A DNA stretch of 64,000 bases from Pycnococcus provasolii (taxonomy: Eukaryota; Chlorophyta; Pseudoscourfieldiophyceae; Pseudoscourfieldiales; Pycnococcaceae). Positions within the stretch are counted from its first letter, which is position 1, and every line of letters begins with the position of its first letter. Below, one piece after another: positions 39,494 through 48,395 of the stretch. Both the position numbers and the translations under genes were made by a program. The notes beneath the pieces were generated by a model that saw only the letters and a program-made list of their open reading frames with translations, was not told the origin of the DNA and did not search any database. The stretch is from NCBI GenBank assembly GCA_938743325.2, contig OW568903.1, positions 62,001 through 126,000 of the forward strand, read 5' to 3'.

Positions 39494-42400
39494 CTAGCCT
39501 AGTTGGTGAAGCAGAGAGTCGATCATGTCAATCTGGCTTGCGTGCGCCTCCGCAGGACTCAACGGAGGTCGACGAGCACCAGGCGCTGTTGGAAGAGCGC
39601 TGCCACCGCCAACACCACCACCCGGCGTCGATACCACGACGAGCGCGTCGCCAAAGTGGCGCACCTGGTCCTTCGTGCTACGCAGGCGGTCAAGCAGCGC
39701 GCTTCGGCTCGTCTCTTCTTGCTCGTCGGCGAGGGGCAAGGTGGGACCCGTGTAATACGGCATTGGCGACGGCGCCATCGCCACCGCCGTCGTCGGCGTC
39801 GCGACTGTGGTGCCCCATGTCGCCATGCGCGCGAGCGGAGATGTCGGCTGCGCAGATACCGCTGGCGCCAGGCCTGGATGAGGCGTGCCTCCGGGACCCC
39901 ACGGGCTGGGCGCGTACGACGCAGCCGCCGTGTTCTCTCGCGATGGCACCGAGTAGCCAGCCGGCACACCCATCGCCACCACGCCGGAGTGAGTCACGCC
40001 GGGAGACGCAGGCACTGGTGCTAGCGCGTAAGCCGTCGCGGGAGTCGACGTGGTCAGGGATGCCGCCTCGACAGCCATTGCTGCTGTGGCAGACGTCGAA
40101 GGTGGTGGTTGGTATCCACCTCGTAGTGAAGCAGCCTCACGCTGCGCCTCCTCCAGAGCCAGGCGAAGGCGTGCCGTGTCCTGCTCGAGCTGCACTTGTC
40201 GCGTTCGACTCGCCTCCGCTTCCGACCGCAATTCTTCCTCGGCAAGCGCGGCGGCGAATATGTCGTGCACCTCAGCCGCTCCATCCATGCCTGACATTGG
40301 GGCTGGTGCAGGTGCGACAGCGAGCGCCGCTGTCGTCCGTTGTTTCATGCTGTCCAAGTCAAGCCGGTGAGATTCAGCAAGCTTCTCAAGCTCCGCCTCG
40401 AGCTCGCCGGCGCGCGAGCTCCACGTCTCGACGCTCTTTTTGAGCGATTTTATCAGCGCCGCTGACGAGCCAAGCATCTTCACACGAACATCTGCTCCTC
40501 CAGCCACATCCCCAGAATCCGACGAAGATGTGGTGGGTAACTCGGTGTCGGCGTCTCCACTCTTAGGCTCACGCTGCGTGAGCGTCAGCAAGACCGCCGC
40601 CGGCTTCAACGTAGGACCATCAGCCGCCACAGCTTCCTCCTTGCGTTTGCGCGCAATTTTGCGAAGCTCGTCCAAAACGTCGGGCGCATCCGAGAGTACT
40701 TCGTCGACATCGTTCTTCGCAAACACGAACAAAATGGCATCCCCGCCGTGGCTCACACGCACTGTGGCAGCTCTCGGCTCGCCAAGGACAACTGCAACTT
40801 CACCAAGCACCTCACCTCGTATTGCGGTGTGCAGCAACTTGCCAGGTTTGCGGCCGGATTCGCCGGCACCTAGCACGACATCAAGGCTACCTGAGTCTAC
40901 CACGTACAGCTCAGGATTGTCCGATGTTTGGCCCTGCAGGATGAGCACGCCACCAGCGGGGCAACAATACATTGACGCTTTCTGCGCAAGCCGCTGAATG
41001 AGATCGGAGCGTTCTTTCAGTCCCGCACCGAAGATGGCTGACGCCTCGAGTGTGGCAGCGGCATCCTTGATGTCCGCCGGAGATGTGACGGGTTTTCCGA
41101 CGTTGCGTCTTTCGGCGGAGTTATCGCGCCAGGCGCGCGCCGCAAGCTTCGCCATTGTAGCGCGACGCATAAGCTGAGCGCTTATCTGCGGAGGTGCACG
41201 TGGCGCTGCCATGCTTCCTGCATCGGCATCGACAACCGTCTTCGCTCCTGGCAGGCTCGCTCCGGCGTCGCGTGCAACCCCCTCGAGGGCACCGCAAGCA
41301 GTGAAGACGCGCTTTGCCGCAGCGACAGCCGCCTCGAGGCGTTTGATGTTGTCGTCGCGTGACTTAATGGCGCTTGCGTGCTCCTCGCGCAGCAGGTTTT
41401 CTGTCTTCGCAAGCTTCTCACGCACCTCTTTTAACTGCTTCTCGAGTGTCTCAACACGTTCGGCGCTGGTGTGCTCCGCCTCGTACACTTCTTGCTTGTG
41501 TTTTTCGCGAAGATCTGCCAGCTCCTGCACTAGCGTATCTGCGCGTTCACGTTCACGTTTTTCCGCAGCTTCGCCATCAGCCATCGCAGCTTCCACCTTG
41601 CTATCAGAGCCGCTCGAAGCGTTCTCGAGTGCTTCTTTCACCAAGTTGACGAGCTCTCCCTGCTTGATTTCAGGTAACTTCTCAATCGTATCGCTGCCAA
41701 GGAATCCCATGAAGGGATTCAAGCTCGCGTCGTTTGTCTCGCCGCGACCGCTGGCATTCTTAGCGAGCTCTGCGGCGAGGCCGGTCTGCTCAATGAACGT
41801 CGTGTCGCGACGGGACTTGATCTCACTGGTTCCTGTCATGCTCGGCGCAATTTTCATATGTTCTGGTGCCTCGTACAGCGGGTGTGGGCGAAGCGCCGAG
41901 ACGCTCGTAGCAGGAAGTCTTCCTGAGCCACCCGGCGGGGATCCACCCGCGAACGAAACGGCCGAAGCACGCATGGCCTCCGCCGACGGCGCTGGCGGCG
42001 CTCGCGATGGCGCGCCCACAGCCACGCGCACAGCCTCGATTTCACGTCGCTGCCGACCAACCATTCGGCTGAGGTTATCCCTCTCGGCTCCCACCTTGGC
42101 AGCCTCCACCTGTGCGTCGCTGCGGTCGGAGAGGGCCGTCTCCATCCTAGCCTTGAGACGGACGGCTTCCGTGCCCGCAGCTTCGAGTTCTCTCTCAGCC
42201 GTCGTCTTGTCGTACAGAGCCGTGTCAAGCTCTCGCCTCACCTCAGCAAGCGTGTCCTGCAGCGACGCACGCTCGCGTGCGGCCGTTGCAAGCTCGGCGC
42301 GATGCCCCGATTCTGCTGCATCGAGCTTCTTACGGATGGCATCAGTCTCAGCCTGCGCGGCGCTCACGCCGCTGCTCGCCTTGGCGATCTCTTCGCCGTG

Positions 42401-43267
42401 CTGTCTCCGCATTCGGCTCACCTCGTTCGCATGATCTGACTTCATGCGCTCGATCTCAGCCTCGCTACGCCCGCCTGCGCTGGCCTGCATTGAGTTCATC
42501 GACTCGATGTTATCCATACGCTCCTCCTGCGCCCGTGAAGCGGCGGCACGATACTCCTGCGCATCACGCCGGGAAGCTTCAAGTTCATCCCATAGGCGTG
42601 CAACTTCCTGATCGAGTGCTGAAGTTGACGCTGACGACGAAGATGAGGGCGGTGCAGAAGGCGGTGATGGCTTTGGCGGAGGCGGTGATGGCTTTGATGA
42701 TGCCGGTGGTGGTTTCGGCGGTGCCGGTGGTGGTTTCGGCGGCGCAGGTGGTGCCTTGGGCGGAGCAGGTGGTGTTGGCGGTGTTGACGCTGGTTTTGGC
42801 GGCGGCGGCGGTGGTTTTGCGGCAGCATTCGGCGGCGGCGGTGGTGGCGGTGGCGGCGGAGCCCCAGCCGCGGCTGGTTTTGTCGGTGGCGTCGGCACGG
42901 TCGGTGGCGTCGGCGGCGTCGGCGCGGCCGGCTTGCCTAGGTTCTGCAGACCCTCGAGTGCTTTCTGCGCGTCACTTTTCCCGTGCGCCTGCCTGGTGTG
43001 CGCCTTCGGCGGCGGCGGCGGCGGTGCCCTAGGAACCGGGTTCGGCCTATCATCATCATCATCCTCGTCACTGGACGAGTCTAAGTCTAATGTGCGTACT
43101 TTGAATCCGAGTTTCCCTGACTGAGAAGAAGCCAACGAGAACTTCGAGGAAGATCCAGCTGCTGACGAAGCTGCTGCTGCAGCTACTGATGGAGGACGAG
43201 AAGCCCCAGCAGGTTTCAGCCTACTGTACTGATTAATCTGTAAGGCCGCGAGGAGAGACGGGTCCAT
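39494..43267 (-). CDS. Proline-rich coiled-coil protein with a cNMP-binding domain
   Basis: 1,257 residues from the ATG at 43267 (MDPSLLAALQINQYSRL); a farther upstream ATG would add an unlikely leader. Residues 60-110 are Ser-rich. About 115-235 is proline-rich (APPKPPPAPPKPPP), like a formin FH1 region, but no FH2 domain follows. Long coiled coils occupy about 240-420 and 560-700 (ADTLVQELADLREKHKQEV). About 764-865 is a CRP-type cyclic-nucleotide-binding domain with a well kept phosphate-binding cassette, GEVLGEVAVVLGEPRAATV, including the Glu and Arg that hold the cyclic phosphate and ribose. More coil follows (about 960-1,060), then an Ala/Pro-rich tail. It probably acts as a cAMP/cGMP-responsive scaffold; this is inferred. 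It is the upstream neighbour, on the same strand, of the tandem-GAF phosphodiesterase. Confidence 0.8.
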   Translation of the reverse strand: MDPSLLAALQINQYSRLKPAGASRPPSVAAAAASSAAGSSSKFSLASSQSGKLGFKVRTLDLDSSSDEDDDDDRPNPVPRAPPPPPPKAHTRQAHGKSDAQKALEGLQNLGKPAAPTPPTPPTVPTPPTKPAAAGAPPPPPPPPPPNAAAKPPPPPPKPASTPPTPPAPPKAPPAPPKPPPAPPKPPPASSKPSPPPPKPSPPSAPPSSSSSASTSALDQEVARLWDELEASRRDAQEYRAAASRAQEERMDNIESMNSMQASAGGRSEAEIERMKSDHANEVSRMRRQHGEEIAKASSGVSAAQAETDAIRKKLDAAESGHRAELATAARERASLQDTLAEVRRELDTALYDKTTAERELEAAGTEAVRLKARMETALSDRSDAQVEAAKVGAERDNLSRMVGRQRREIEAVRVAVGAPSRAPPAPSAEAMRASAVSFAGGSPPGGSGRLPATSVSALRPHPLYEAPEHMKIAPSMTGTSEIKSRRDTTFIEQTGLAAELAKNASGRGETNDASLNPFMGFLGSDTIEKLPEIKQGELVNLVKEALENASSGSDSKVEAAMADGEAAEKRERERADTLVQELADLREKHKQEVYEAEHTSAERVETLEKQLKEVREKLAKTENLLREEHASAIKSRDDNIKRLEAAVAAAKRVFTACGALEGVARDAGASLPGAKTVVDADAGSMAAPRAPPQISAQLMRRATMAKLAARAWRDNSAERRNVGKPVTSPADIKDAAATLEASAIFGAGLKERSDLIQRLAQKASMYCCPAGGVLILQGQTSDNPELYVVDSGSLDVVLGAGESGRKPGKLLHTAIRGEVLGEVAVVLGEPRAATVRVSHGGDAILFVFAKNDVDEVLSDAPDVLDELRKIARKRKEEAVAADGPTLKPAAVLLTLTQREPKSGDADTELPTTSSSDSGDVAGGADVRVKMLGSSAALIKSLKKSVETWSSRAGELEAELEKLAESHRLDLDSMKQRTTAALAVAPAPAPMSGMDGAAEVHDIFAAALAEEELRSEAEASRTRQVQLEQDTARLRLALEEAQREAASLRGGYQPPPSTSATAAMAVEAASLTTSTPATAYALAPVPASPGVTHSGVVAMGVPAGYSVPSRENTAAASYAPSPWGPGGTPHPGLAPAVSAQPTSPLARMATWGTTVATPTTAVAMAPSPMPYYTGPTLPLADEQEETSRSALLDRLRSTKDQVRHFGDALVVVSTPGGGVGGGSALPTAPGARRPPLSPAEAHASQIDMIDSLLHQLG

Positions 43268-43547
43268 AGATGCGGGGAAGCAAGTGATGTGTGCAAGAAA
43301 CAGTCGGCCGGCCAGGACAGGACAGGACAGGTTTCGAAATAAATGGCGTGAGAAATGTCGTTCGGCAACAAACCTTTTATGGAGAGGCAAGTTTCACCGG
43401 CACGGGGACCCAACGTTGCTAACCCCTATTCAATTCCAACCCAAGGATTAATATGCCCTTGTCCAACCCAAGGGCATATTTTTTAAAAGCCCGTGGGCTG
43501 GTCCCTCCCGACCATGGGGCCCGTTGTCTCACCCACGCCCTTTTCTC

Positions 43548-43570
43548 CTAACCCTAATGCTAACCCTAAC
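43548..43570. repeat. Short telomere-type motif
   Basis: CCTAACCCTAATGCTAACCC, with three TAACCC-like units, one with a substitution. It lies about 280 bp before the start of the minus-strand cNMP-binding gene. Apart from this and the promoter module, the stretch 43268-43870 shows nothing else. Confidence 0.6.
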
Positions 43571-43876
43571 GCCCGCCCATGCTTTCTAAGGTTAGTTTCT
43601 ACTTTTCTTCCTTTCCCGCTCCCACCTCTGGGAAAATGGGAATTATCGCTCAAGGGAGATATTTGGTCGTGGGTTATCTATCTGCAGGGACCGCCTGATC
43701 TATCGTAGACTATGAATTTTGGTTTGGGTGAGATCCCTGTTTTCCTCCTTGTGAACCGAAAGCTGGCCCCTGGAGGGAATCTTACGCCGAACATTCCCGG
43801 CCCCGTCAGACGGCCCCTTGGAGCACGTGGTTTGGACCCTCGCCCGCGCCATTTCGCATATTTCCCCAGGCAGCAC

Positions 43877-44007
43877 GGGCGAGAACGGCGTAGCCGGACG
43901 AGTCTTGTAACACTCGGGCGAGAACGGCGTAGCCGGGCGAGTCTTGTTGGTGTTAAGCATCCGTGTTCTCGTCTTGTTGGTGTTGGCGAGCAGCGGCTTA
44001 AGCATCC
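43877..44007 (+). repeat. Promoter-associated repeat boxes, set B
   Basis: Two copies of GGGCGAGAACGGCGTAGCC + GGACGAGTCTTGT, then two shorter boxes (TCTTGTTGGTGTT, CGGCTTAAGCATCC). The boxes GGCGTAGCC, GAGTCTTGTT and ACACTC also make up the 51-bp unit at 37.8-38.0 kb read on the minus strand. CGTGTTCTCGTCTTGTTGG is shared with the region at 52.77 kb. Confidence 0.7.
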
Positions 44008-44044
44008 TTCTTAAGGTCTTGTCACGGGATATTACCTTTCGGGA

Positions 44045-44089
44045 TATATATATATTCGAGGAGCTCACCTCGTGTATCAGTACTGGGCG
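44045..44089 (+). promoter_or_regulatory. Shared core promoter module, copy B (MFS transporter)
   Basis: A TATATATATATT box at 44045-44056 is followed 15 nt later by GTGTATCAGTACTGGGCG (44072-44089), then CTAAGCGAGCG as in copy A. A leader of about 320 nt, rich in TGTGCTG/TGTATCTG repeats, precedes the transporter ATG at 44407. Confidence 0.6.
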
Positions 44090-44406
44090 TGCTAAGCGAG
44101 CGAGCAGGCTGTGCTGTGCTGTGCTGTGCTTGTATCTGTGTCTGTATCTGTGGTGTATCTGTGTGTTGCTTGACAACAAGGTTGTGTTGGCTTTGGCTTT
44201 GACTTCACACGGGTGCATCTACCTTCAGGCATCCATCCATCCCTACGCGGCTTGCTTGCGTCGCCATCTGCTTCATCCGTCACTCGTCTTGTCCTGTTGG
44301 CTGGCTGGTTGATTCCTTTTGCATATATCTTTCATATACAGCAAGCAAGCAGATTCGTTGTGCCTGGTTAAAGTTGCAATCACCAACATTCATTCATTCA
44401 TTCAAT

Positions 44407-46251
44407 ATGCTCTTCTTCACAACAACAACGACGACGACGACGGCACAGCAGCAGCAGCAGCAGCTGAGTTTAGCAAGACGACGACGACGACATCATAATC
44501 CTCATCATCCACATGTCTCGTCGTCGTCGTCGTCGTCATCATCCACGCACAATAATGTCGTTGTGTGCCAAGCGTACCAGAGAGCGCAATCATCATCATC
44601 ATCCTCATACGGCATACCCAAGCAGGCAAGAACGCCGCCCCCAGGGTTAAAACCAAAAGCCGCCGCCGTGGGAACCGTGAAGCAGAGAACGGGAACAATG
44701 CGCGTACCTCCCACGGTACTGCCCATACCCACGTCCGAAACCAACAAAACGAAACAAGACGACAACTTTGACGAAGACGCAAACAACGGCGCCGCGTGGA
44801 CGCTCTTCGTTCTCAGCCTCTGCTACGTTCACAACTCCGTCGCAACGTTCGTGCTCCCAGCCATCTTGCCGCAGGTGTCCGCAGACCTGCACCTCACCGA
44901 CGCGCAGGCGGGCGCACTCACAAGCGCACAGGCATTCGCGTACGCCATCGCGCTCATCCCGTGCGGCGCACTCGCTGACGCGCTGGACCGACGCGTGCTC
45001 CTCGCGCTCGCAGTCGGCACGTGGTCACTCGTCACAGCAGGAAGCGGAAACGAACTTGCCGTCAACACATTCGCCACGCTTCTGCTGTCGCGTGCCCTGC
45101 TCGGAATGGCGCAGGGACCGCAGAATCCCGTCGCCTTCTCTCTGCTGCCTGAGCTCTTTCCGAATCGCCGTGCCCTCGCGATCGCCATGTACAACTGCTC
45201 CGTGTACGTAGGGCGAGGCATGAGCGTGCTCTTTGCCGCCGCCATGGTATCCGCGGGTGAGGGAATGAGCGGCACGTCCGATGCCGTGGCGGGAACCACA
45301 AGCAGCCAGGCACTCTGGGTGCCTCTCGAAAATCTTGACCCTGAATCGATGAGCCTGCTGTACATCGTCGGCGATCAGGCGGCTGTGACTCCCGTCTGGC
45401 AGTACGGAACGTACGGCGCGCTGACGGACCTCGCTGTGACGGCGGGATGGCGACACACCCTCGAGATTGTTGGCTTACCAGGTGTCGCACTTGCCGCGCT
45501 GCTCTTCCTCACGGTACGCGATCCGTCCAAGAACGGCGGTGCACGCACGAAAAGAGGACGAGTCGGGGAACAGTCTGCGACTGCGCCGCCGAAAAAGGAG
45601 TCCATTTCATTTCAAGCACTGCGGCAGAGAGCCATGCAGTGCGCAAGCGTAAAACGCTTTCAGAAAATCACACTCGCCGCGGCTTTGAATGACATTGGAT
45701 TCTGGGCTCTCGTCGCTTGGCAGGCAACCTTCTATGAAAGGTGCTTTCCTGAGGAGCATGGGCCGCATTACGCCGCCTGGCTCGTGGCTTGCATCGTCAT
45801 CGGGGGCATCGCCGGAGGCATTGGCGGGGGCGTCGCTGCAGATACGCTGTCAAAGCGCGGCCAACCCGTGCGCCCGCTTCTCGCTGGAGTCACTGCACTT
45901 TCCGCGCCTATGCTGGCCATGTGCCTTCTCGCACCGTCGGCATCGTCGAGCCTAGCCTTCCTGCTTCCAACCATGGCACTTGGCGAGGCGTACCGAGCAC
46001 CGTGCGCCGTTCGTGTGCGTGAGACAAGCCCGCCAGGGCTAGCCTCCACAGCCGCGGCAGTTCATCTTGCCGTGCGAAACATGTCGGGAGCTCTCGGACC
46101 TCTGATGGTGGGTGCGCTCGAAGAACGCGCGGGGCTGGACCTGCGCGTGGCACTGCTGTGCGTAGTACCTCCCCTCTTCTTGGCTAGCGGGCTGGCGTTC
46201 TGGGCGGGAGATGGTCACGGCGACGACGAACACAACGACAGCAATAACTAA
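44407..46251 (+). CDS. Major facilitator superfamily transporter, spinster-like
   Basis: 614 residues from the ATG at 44407. The first 125 residues are basic and rich in Thr, Gln (CAG run) and Ser with no acidic residue near the start, like a plastid or mitochondrial leader. The body has about twelve hydrophobic segments in two halves. After the first helix pair comes the MFS signature loop, GALADALDRR (about residues 190-200). The second half has a matching loop, GGVAADTLSKRGQPVR. The first helix, LFVLSLCYVHNSVATFVLPAIL, and a large central loop resemble the spinster-like/phthalate permease branches. It moves small solutes by proton- or solute-coupled exchange, and the substrate is unknown. 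The upstream promoter carries the shared 18-mer module. No intron is needed. Confidence 0.85.
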   Translation: MLFFTTTTTTTTAQQQQQQLSLARRRRRHHNPHHPHVSSSSSSSSSTHNNVVVCQAYQRAQSSSSSSYGIPKQARTPPPGLKPKAAAVGTVKQRTGTMRVPPTVLPIPTSETNKTKQDDNFDEDANNGAAWTLFVLSLCYVHNSVATFVLPAILPQVSADLHLTDAQAGALTSAQAFAYAIALIPCGALADALDRRVLLALAVGTWSLVTAGSGNELAVNTFATLLLSRALLGMAQGPQNPVAFSLLPELFPNRRALAIAMYNCSVYVGRGMSVLFAAAMVSAGEGMSGTSDAVAGTTSSQALWVPLENLDPESMSLLYIVGDQAAVTPVWQYGTYGALTDLAVTAGWRHTLEIVGLPGVALAALLFLTVRDPSKNGGARTKRGRVGEQSATAPPKKESISFQALRQRAMQCASVKRFQKITLAAALNDIGFWALVAWQATFYERCFPEEHGPHYAAWLVACIVIGGIAGGIGGGVAADTLSKRGQPVRPLLAGVTALSAPMLAMCLLAPSASSSLAFLLPTMALGEAYRAPCAVRVRETSPPGLASTAAAVHLAVRNMSGALGPLMVGALEERAGLDLRVALLCVVPPLFLASGLAFWAGDGHGDDEHNDSNN

Positions 46252-46601
46252 TATTCTAAGATTTGTTTTTCAGTAAATGAGAAAATGTACATTACTTTTG
46301 TCCAACGGCGATCCAATCACACCATTCACATATTCCCCAGCGCGTTTGTACATGGCCTACGATGATGATGGTGACGGTGATGATGATGTATAGTTTCAAC
46401 GAAAATTAAGAATTGTTAAAAAAATGTGTGTTAAAAAATGCGTTAAAAGAGAGCAAAACATGATGAAGAGAAAAAAACAACAACACTCGTGAATCGATTT
46501 CCCAAAAAAGGCTCTCATCTTCTTTTCACCTCCGCCCTCCCTGTATCCGTATGATGCATTCATTCCAAAAAACAAGCCGTCCAATCAAATCAATAAGCGC
46601 G
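46252..46601. other. Convergent 3' spacer, AT-rich
   Basis: The 350 bp between the transporter stop and the stop of the CBM20 gene (convergent). It contains a GATGATGATGGTGA microsatellite near 46360-46390 and AT-rich sequence. No gene is seen. Confidence 0.6.
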
Positions 46602-48395
46602 TCACTTGTCTCCCTTGCTGAATGCATCCGACGCATCCTCAGCCGTCTCCGCAGCCTCGTCGTTCCCTGCAAACGACGTGGCGTTGTTTTCCGCTTGTAT
46701 CAACTTGCTCTTAGAAATTTTATCATTCAGCGCGTCAATGCGCTTCGACACCGTCTCAAGCTTTTCTGCAACCTCCGTCGGATTCTCCGCGGCAGCTTTT
46801 TGCTTCTTCGTTCTGCGGTTAACCTTCTTCACCTTCTTCGTGCTCTTCCTTTTCGGAGCGAGCGCCTCCGTCGAAAGCCAGCTCTGGAATGCATCTCGGT
46901 CTTTGAGCGCAGCGAAAGCCTTCTTACGATCCTCCGCAAAGAGGAGGTTGCGGCCAGCCACGCCTGCGAGGATCGCGACGGCGGCGACCTGCAGAGCTGG
47001 CTCGGCGGCGGCTGCACCCGCCCCGCTTGCCATTTGCAGGAGAACGTCCTCCATGCCCGCCACAGCGCCGATGGTCGCTGCGCCACCCGCGGCGATCGTC
47101 GCCGCCTTCGACACTTGCTCAGGATTTACGTCGGCGAGCTTCTGCTTGAGCTCGCTGGACATGCTGGCAGCCACGTTGACCTTCTCCTCCTTCTCGACAG
47201 CTTCTTCCTCCTTCTCAGGCTCGTCGTCGATAACCGGCTCGAGCCCAGGCTCGGGCTCAGGCTCAGGCTGCTCGGCAGTCACTTCGAGCGGCTCCGGCTC
47301 CGGCTCGGGCTCCGGCTCCGGCTCTGGAGCGACCGGCGCTGGCGCAGGCTCGGACTGAGCAAGTTTGCTTTTCGCGGCGGCGGCGAACAGTTCGTGCGCA
47401 GGATAGCACTCGACGATCGCATCCAAGTCGCGGCCGAGCTGTCCTTTGAGCGGCTGGTCGCCGGTGACCATGATTCGGCGCAGCGACTGCTCTGGCGTCG
47501 TGAACAGTTCGCCATCCTCCGTGATTCCGACGCGAAGCCTCGTGTCCGCCTCCAGCACGCGATTCTCGCCGCACATCCAGAGGAATTCGCCGCTCGCGCT
47601 GCGTCGCACCACCTTGTACTCGACCGCCTCGCCTTCGTGCACGTCCTCGGCGACCGTTGTGGGCAGCGTCGCGCACCAGGTTCCGTCGCCTAGGTCCTCC
47701 ATAACAACGCCGCTCTCCGGGTCCCACGCGCCGAGGCCTGCGTGGTCGCCGACGAGAACGAGTTCCTCGCCAGGTGGGCAGTACCAGTTGACGAAGATTC
47801 TCGCTTCGTGTTCTTCGTCGAAGTTGTCGAAGAGTATGCGCTGGTTGGCGCCAGCCTCCCAGCTGTACGTTCCGTCTCGGCACGCGACGACGACTTTAAA
47901 CTCGCACTCGCTGACGTCCGCCTCGTCGATAGCTATGTCCGCGGACCAGAGGTCGCCGTCGCTCCACGTGAGCGGCAGCGACCGCTGCGGGTCCCACATT
48001 CCCAGCTGGTCGACGTTACCGCAGATTTGCACGTTATCTCCAAACTCGCAAGGGACGTGCACGCAGAAACGCAGCGCCATGTTTTTCCCAGAAACCTCGC
48101 CTTTGTTCTTCGCGGGTGCTGCTTCTGTGCCCCCAAACCGAAACAGCTGCGACTGTTGCTGCTGTGCCGCCGCTTTGGTTTGTGTGCGACGACAAACGAA
48201 CTTCTGAGTTCCTGCTGCCCTGCCAACTCGTCCCATCAAGTGAACTTGCTGCGATCTCGACGACACCGAAGGCACCTGAAGTGGCGTTTTCATCTGAGCG
48301 AACACGGTGGTGGTTGTGTTCTGTTGGAACAAACGCGTCCTCCCTTGAGATGAAAGCGGGTTCCCGTGAAGCTGGCCATACACGTGCCCCGCCAT
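46602..48395 (-). CDS. Plastid-targeted tandem CBM20 starch-binding protein
   Basis: 597 residues. Residues 1-90 are rich in Ser/Thr/Gln/Arg with almost no acid, a probable plastid transit peptide. Two CBM20 domains follow: about 103-200 (VQICGNVDQLGMWDPQRSLPL) and about 202-300 (LVLVGDHAGLGAWDPESGVV). Each has the GN.LG.W starch-site motif and a following Trp/Tyr-rich strand. A Glu-Pro repeat stalk (about 345-405), an Ala-rich hydrophobic segment (about 440-500, possible membrane anchor) and a Lys-rich tail complete it. No catalytic domain is present, so it probably tethers starch or organises starch plates. Chlamydomonas LCI9 (two CBM20 domains, pyrenoid starch) and SAGA proteins are the nearest functional parallels, by architecture only. 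Confidence 0.8.
   Translation of the reverse strand: MAGHVYGQLHGNPLSSQGRTRLFQQNTTTTVFAQMKTPLQVPSVSSRSQQVHLMGRVGRAAGTQKFVCRRTQTKAAAQQQQSQLFRFGGTEAAPAKNKGEVSGKNMALRFCVHVPCEFGDNVQICGNVDQLGMWDPQRSLPLTWSDGDLWSADIAIDEADVSECEFKVVVACRDGTYSWEAGANQRILFDNFDEEHEARIFVNWYCPPGEELVLVGDHAGLGAWDPESGVVMEDLGDGTWCATLPTTVAEDVHEGEAVEYKVVRRSASGEFLWMCGENRVLEADTRLRVGITEDGELFTTPEQSLRRIMVTGDQPLKGQLGRDLDAIVECYPAHELFAAAAKSKLAQSEPAPAPVAPEPEPEPEPEPEPLEVTAEQPEPEPEPGLEPVIDDEPEKEEEAVEKEEKVNVAASMSSELKQKLADVNPEQVSKAATIAAGGAATIGAVAGMEDVLLQMASGAGAAAAEPALQVAAVAILAGVAGRNLLFAEDRKKAFAALKDRDAFQSWLSTEALAPKRKSTKKVKKVNRRTKKQKAAAENPTEVAEKLETVSKRIDALNDKISKSKLIQAENNATSFAGNDEAAETAEDASDAFSKGDK

Noticed and set aside
39494-43267. Formin
   Set aside because: The FH1-like proline stretch is present but no FH2 domain follows. 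The conserved domain is cNMP-binding.
46606-48353. Plus-strand frames opposite the CBM20 gene
   Set aside because: GC-rich third positions make opposite-strand frames open. The minus strand has the two intact CBM20 domains.
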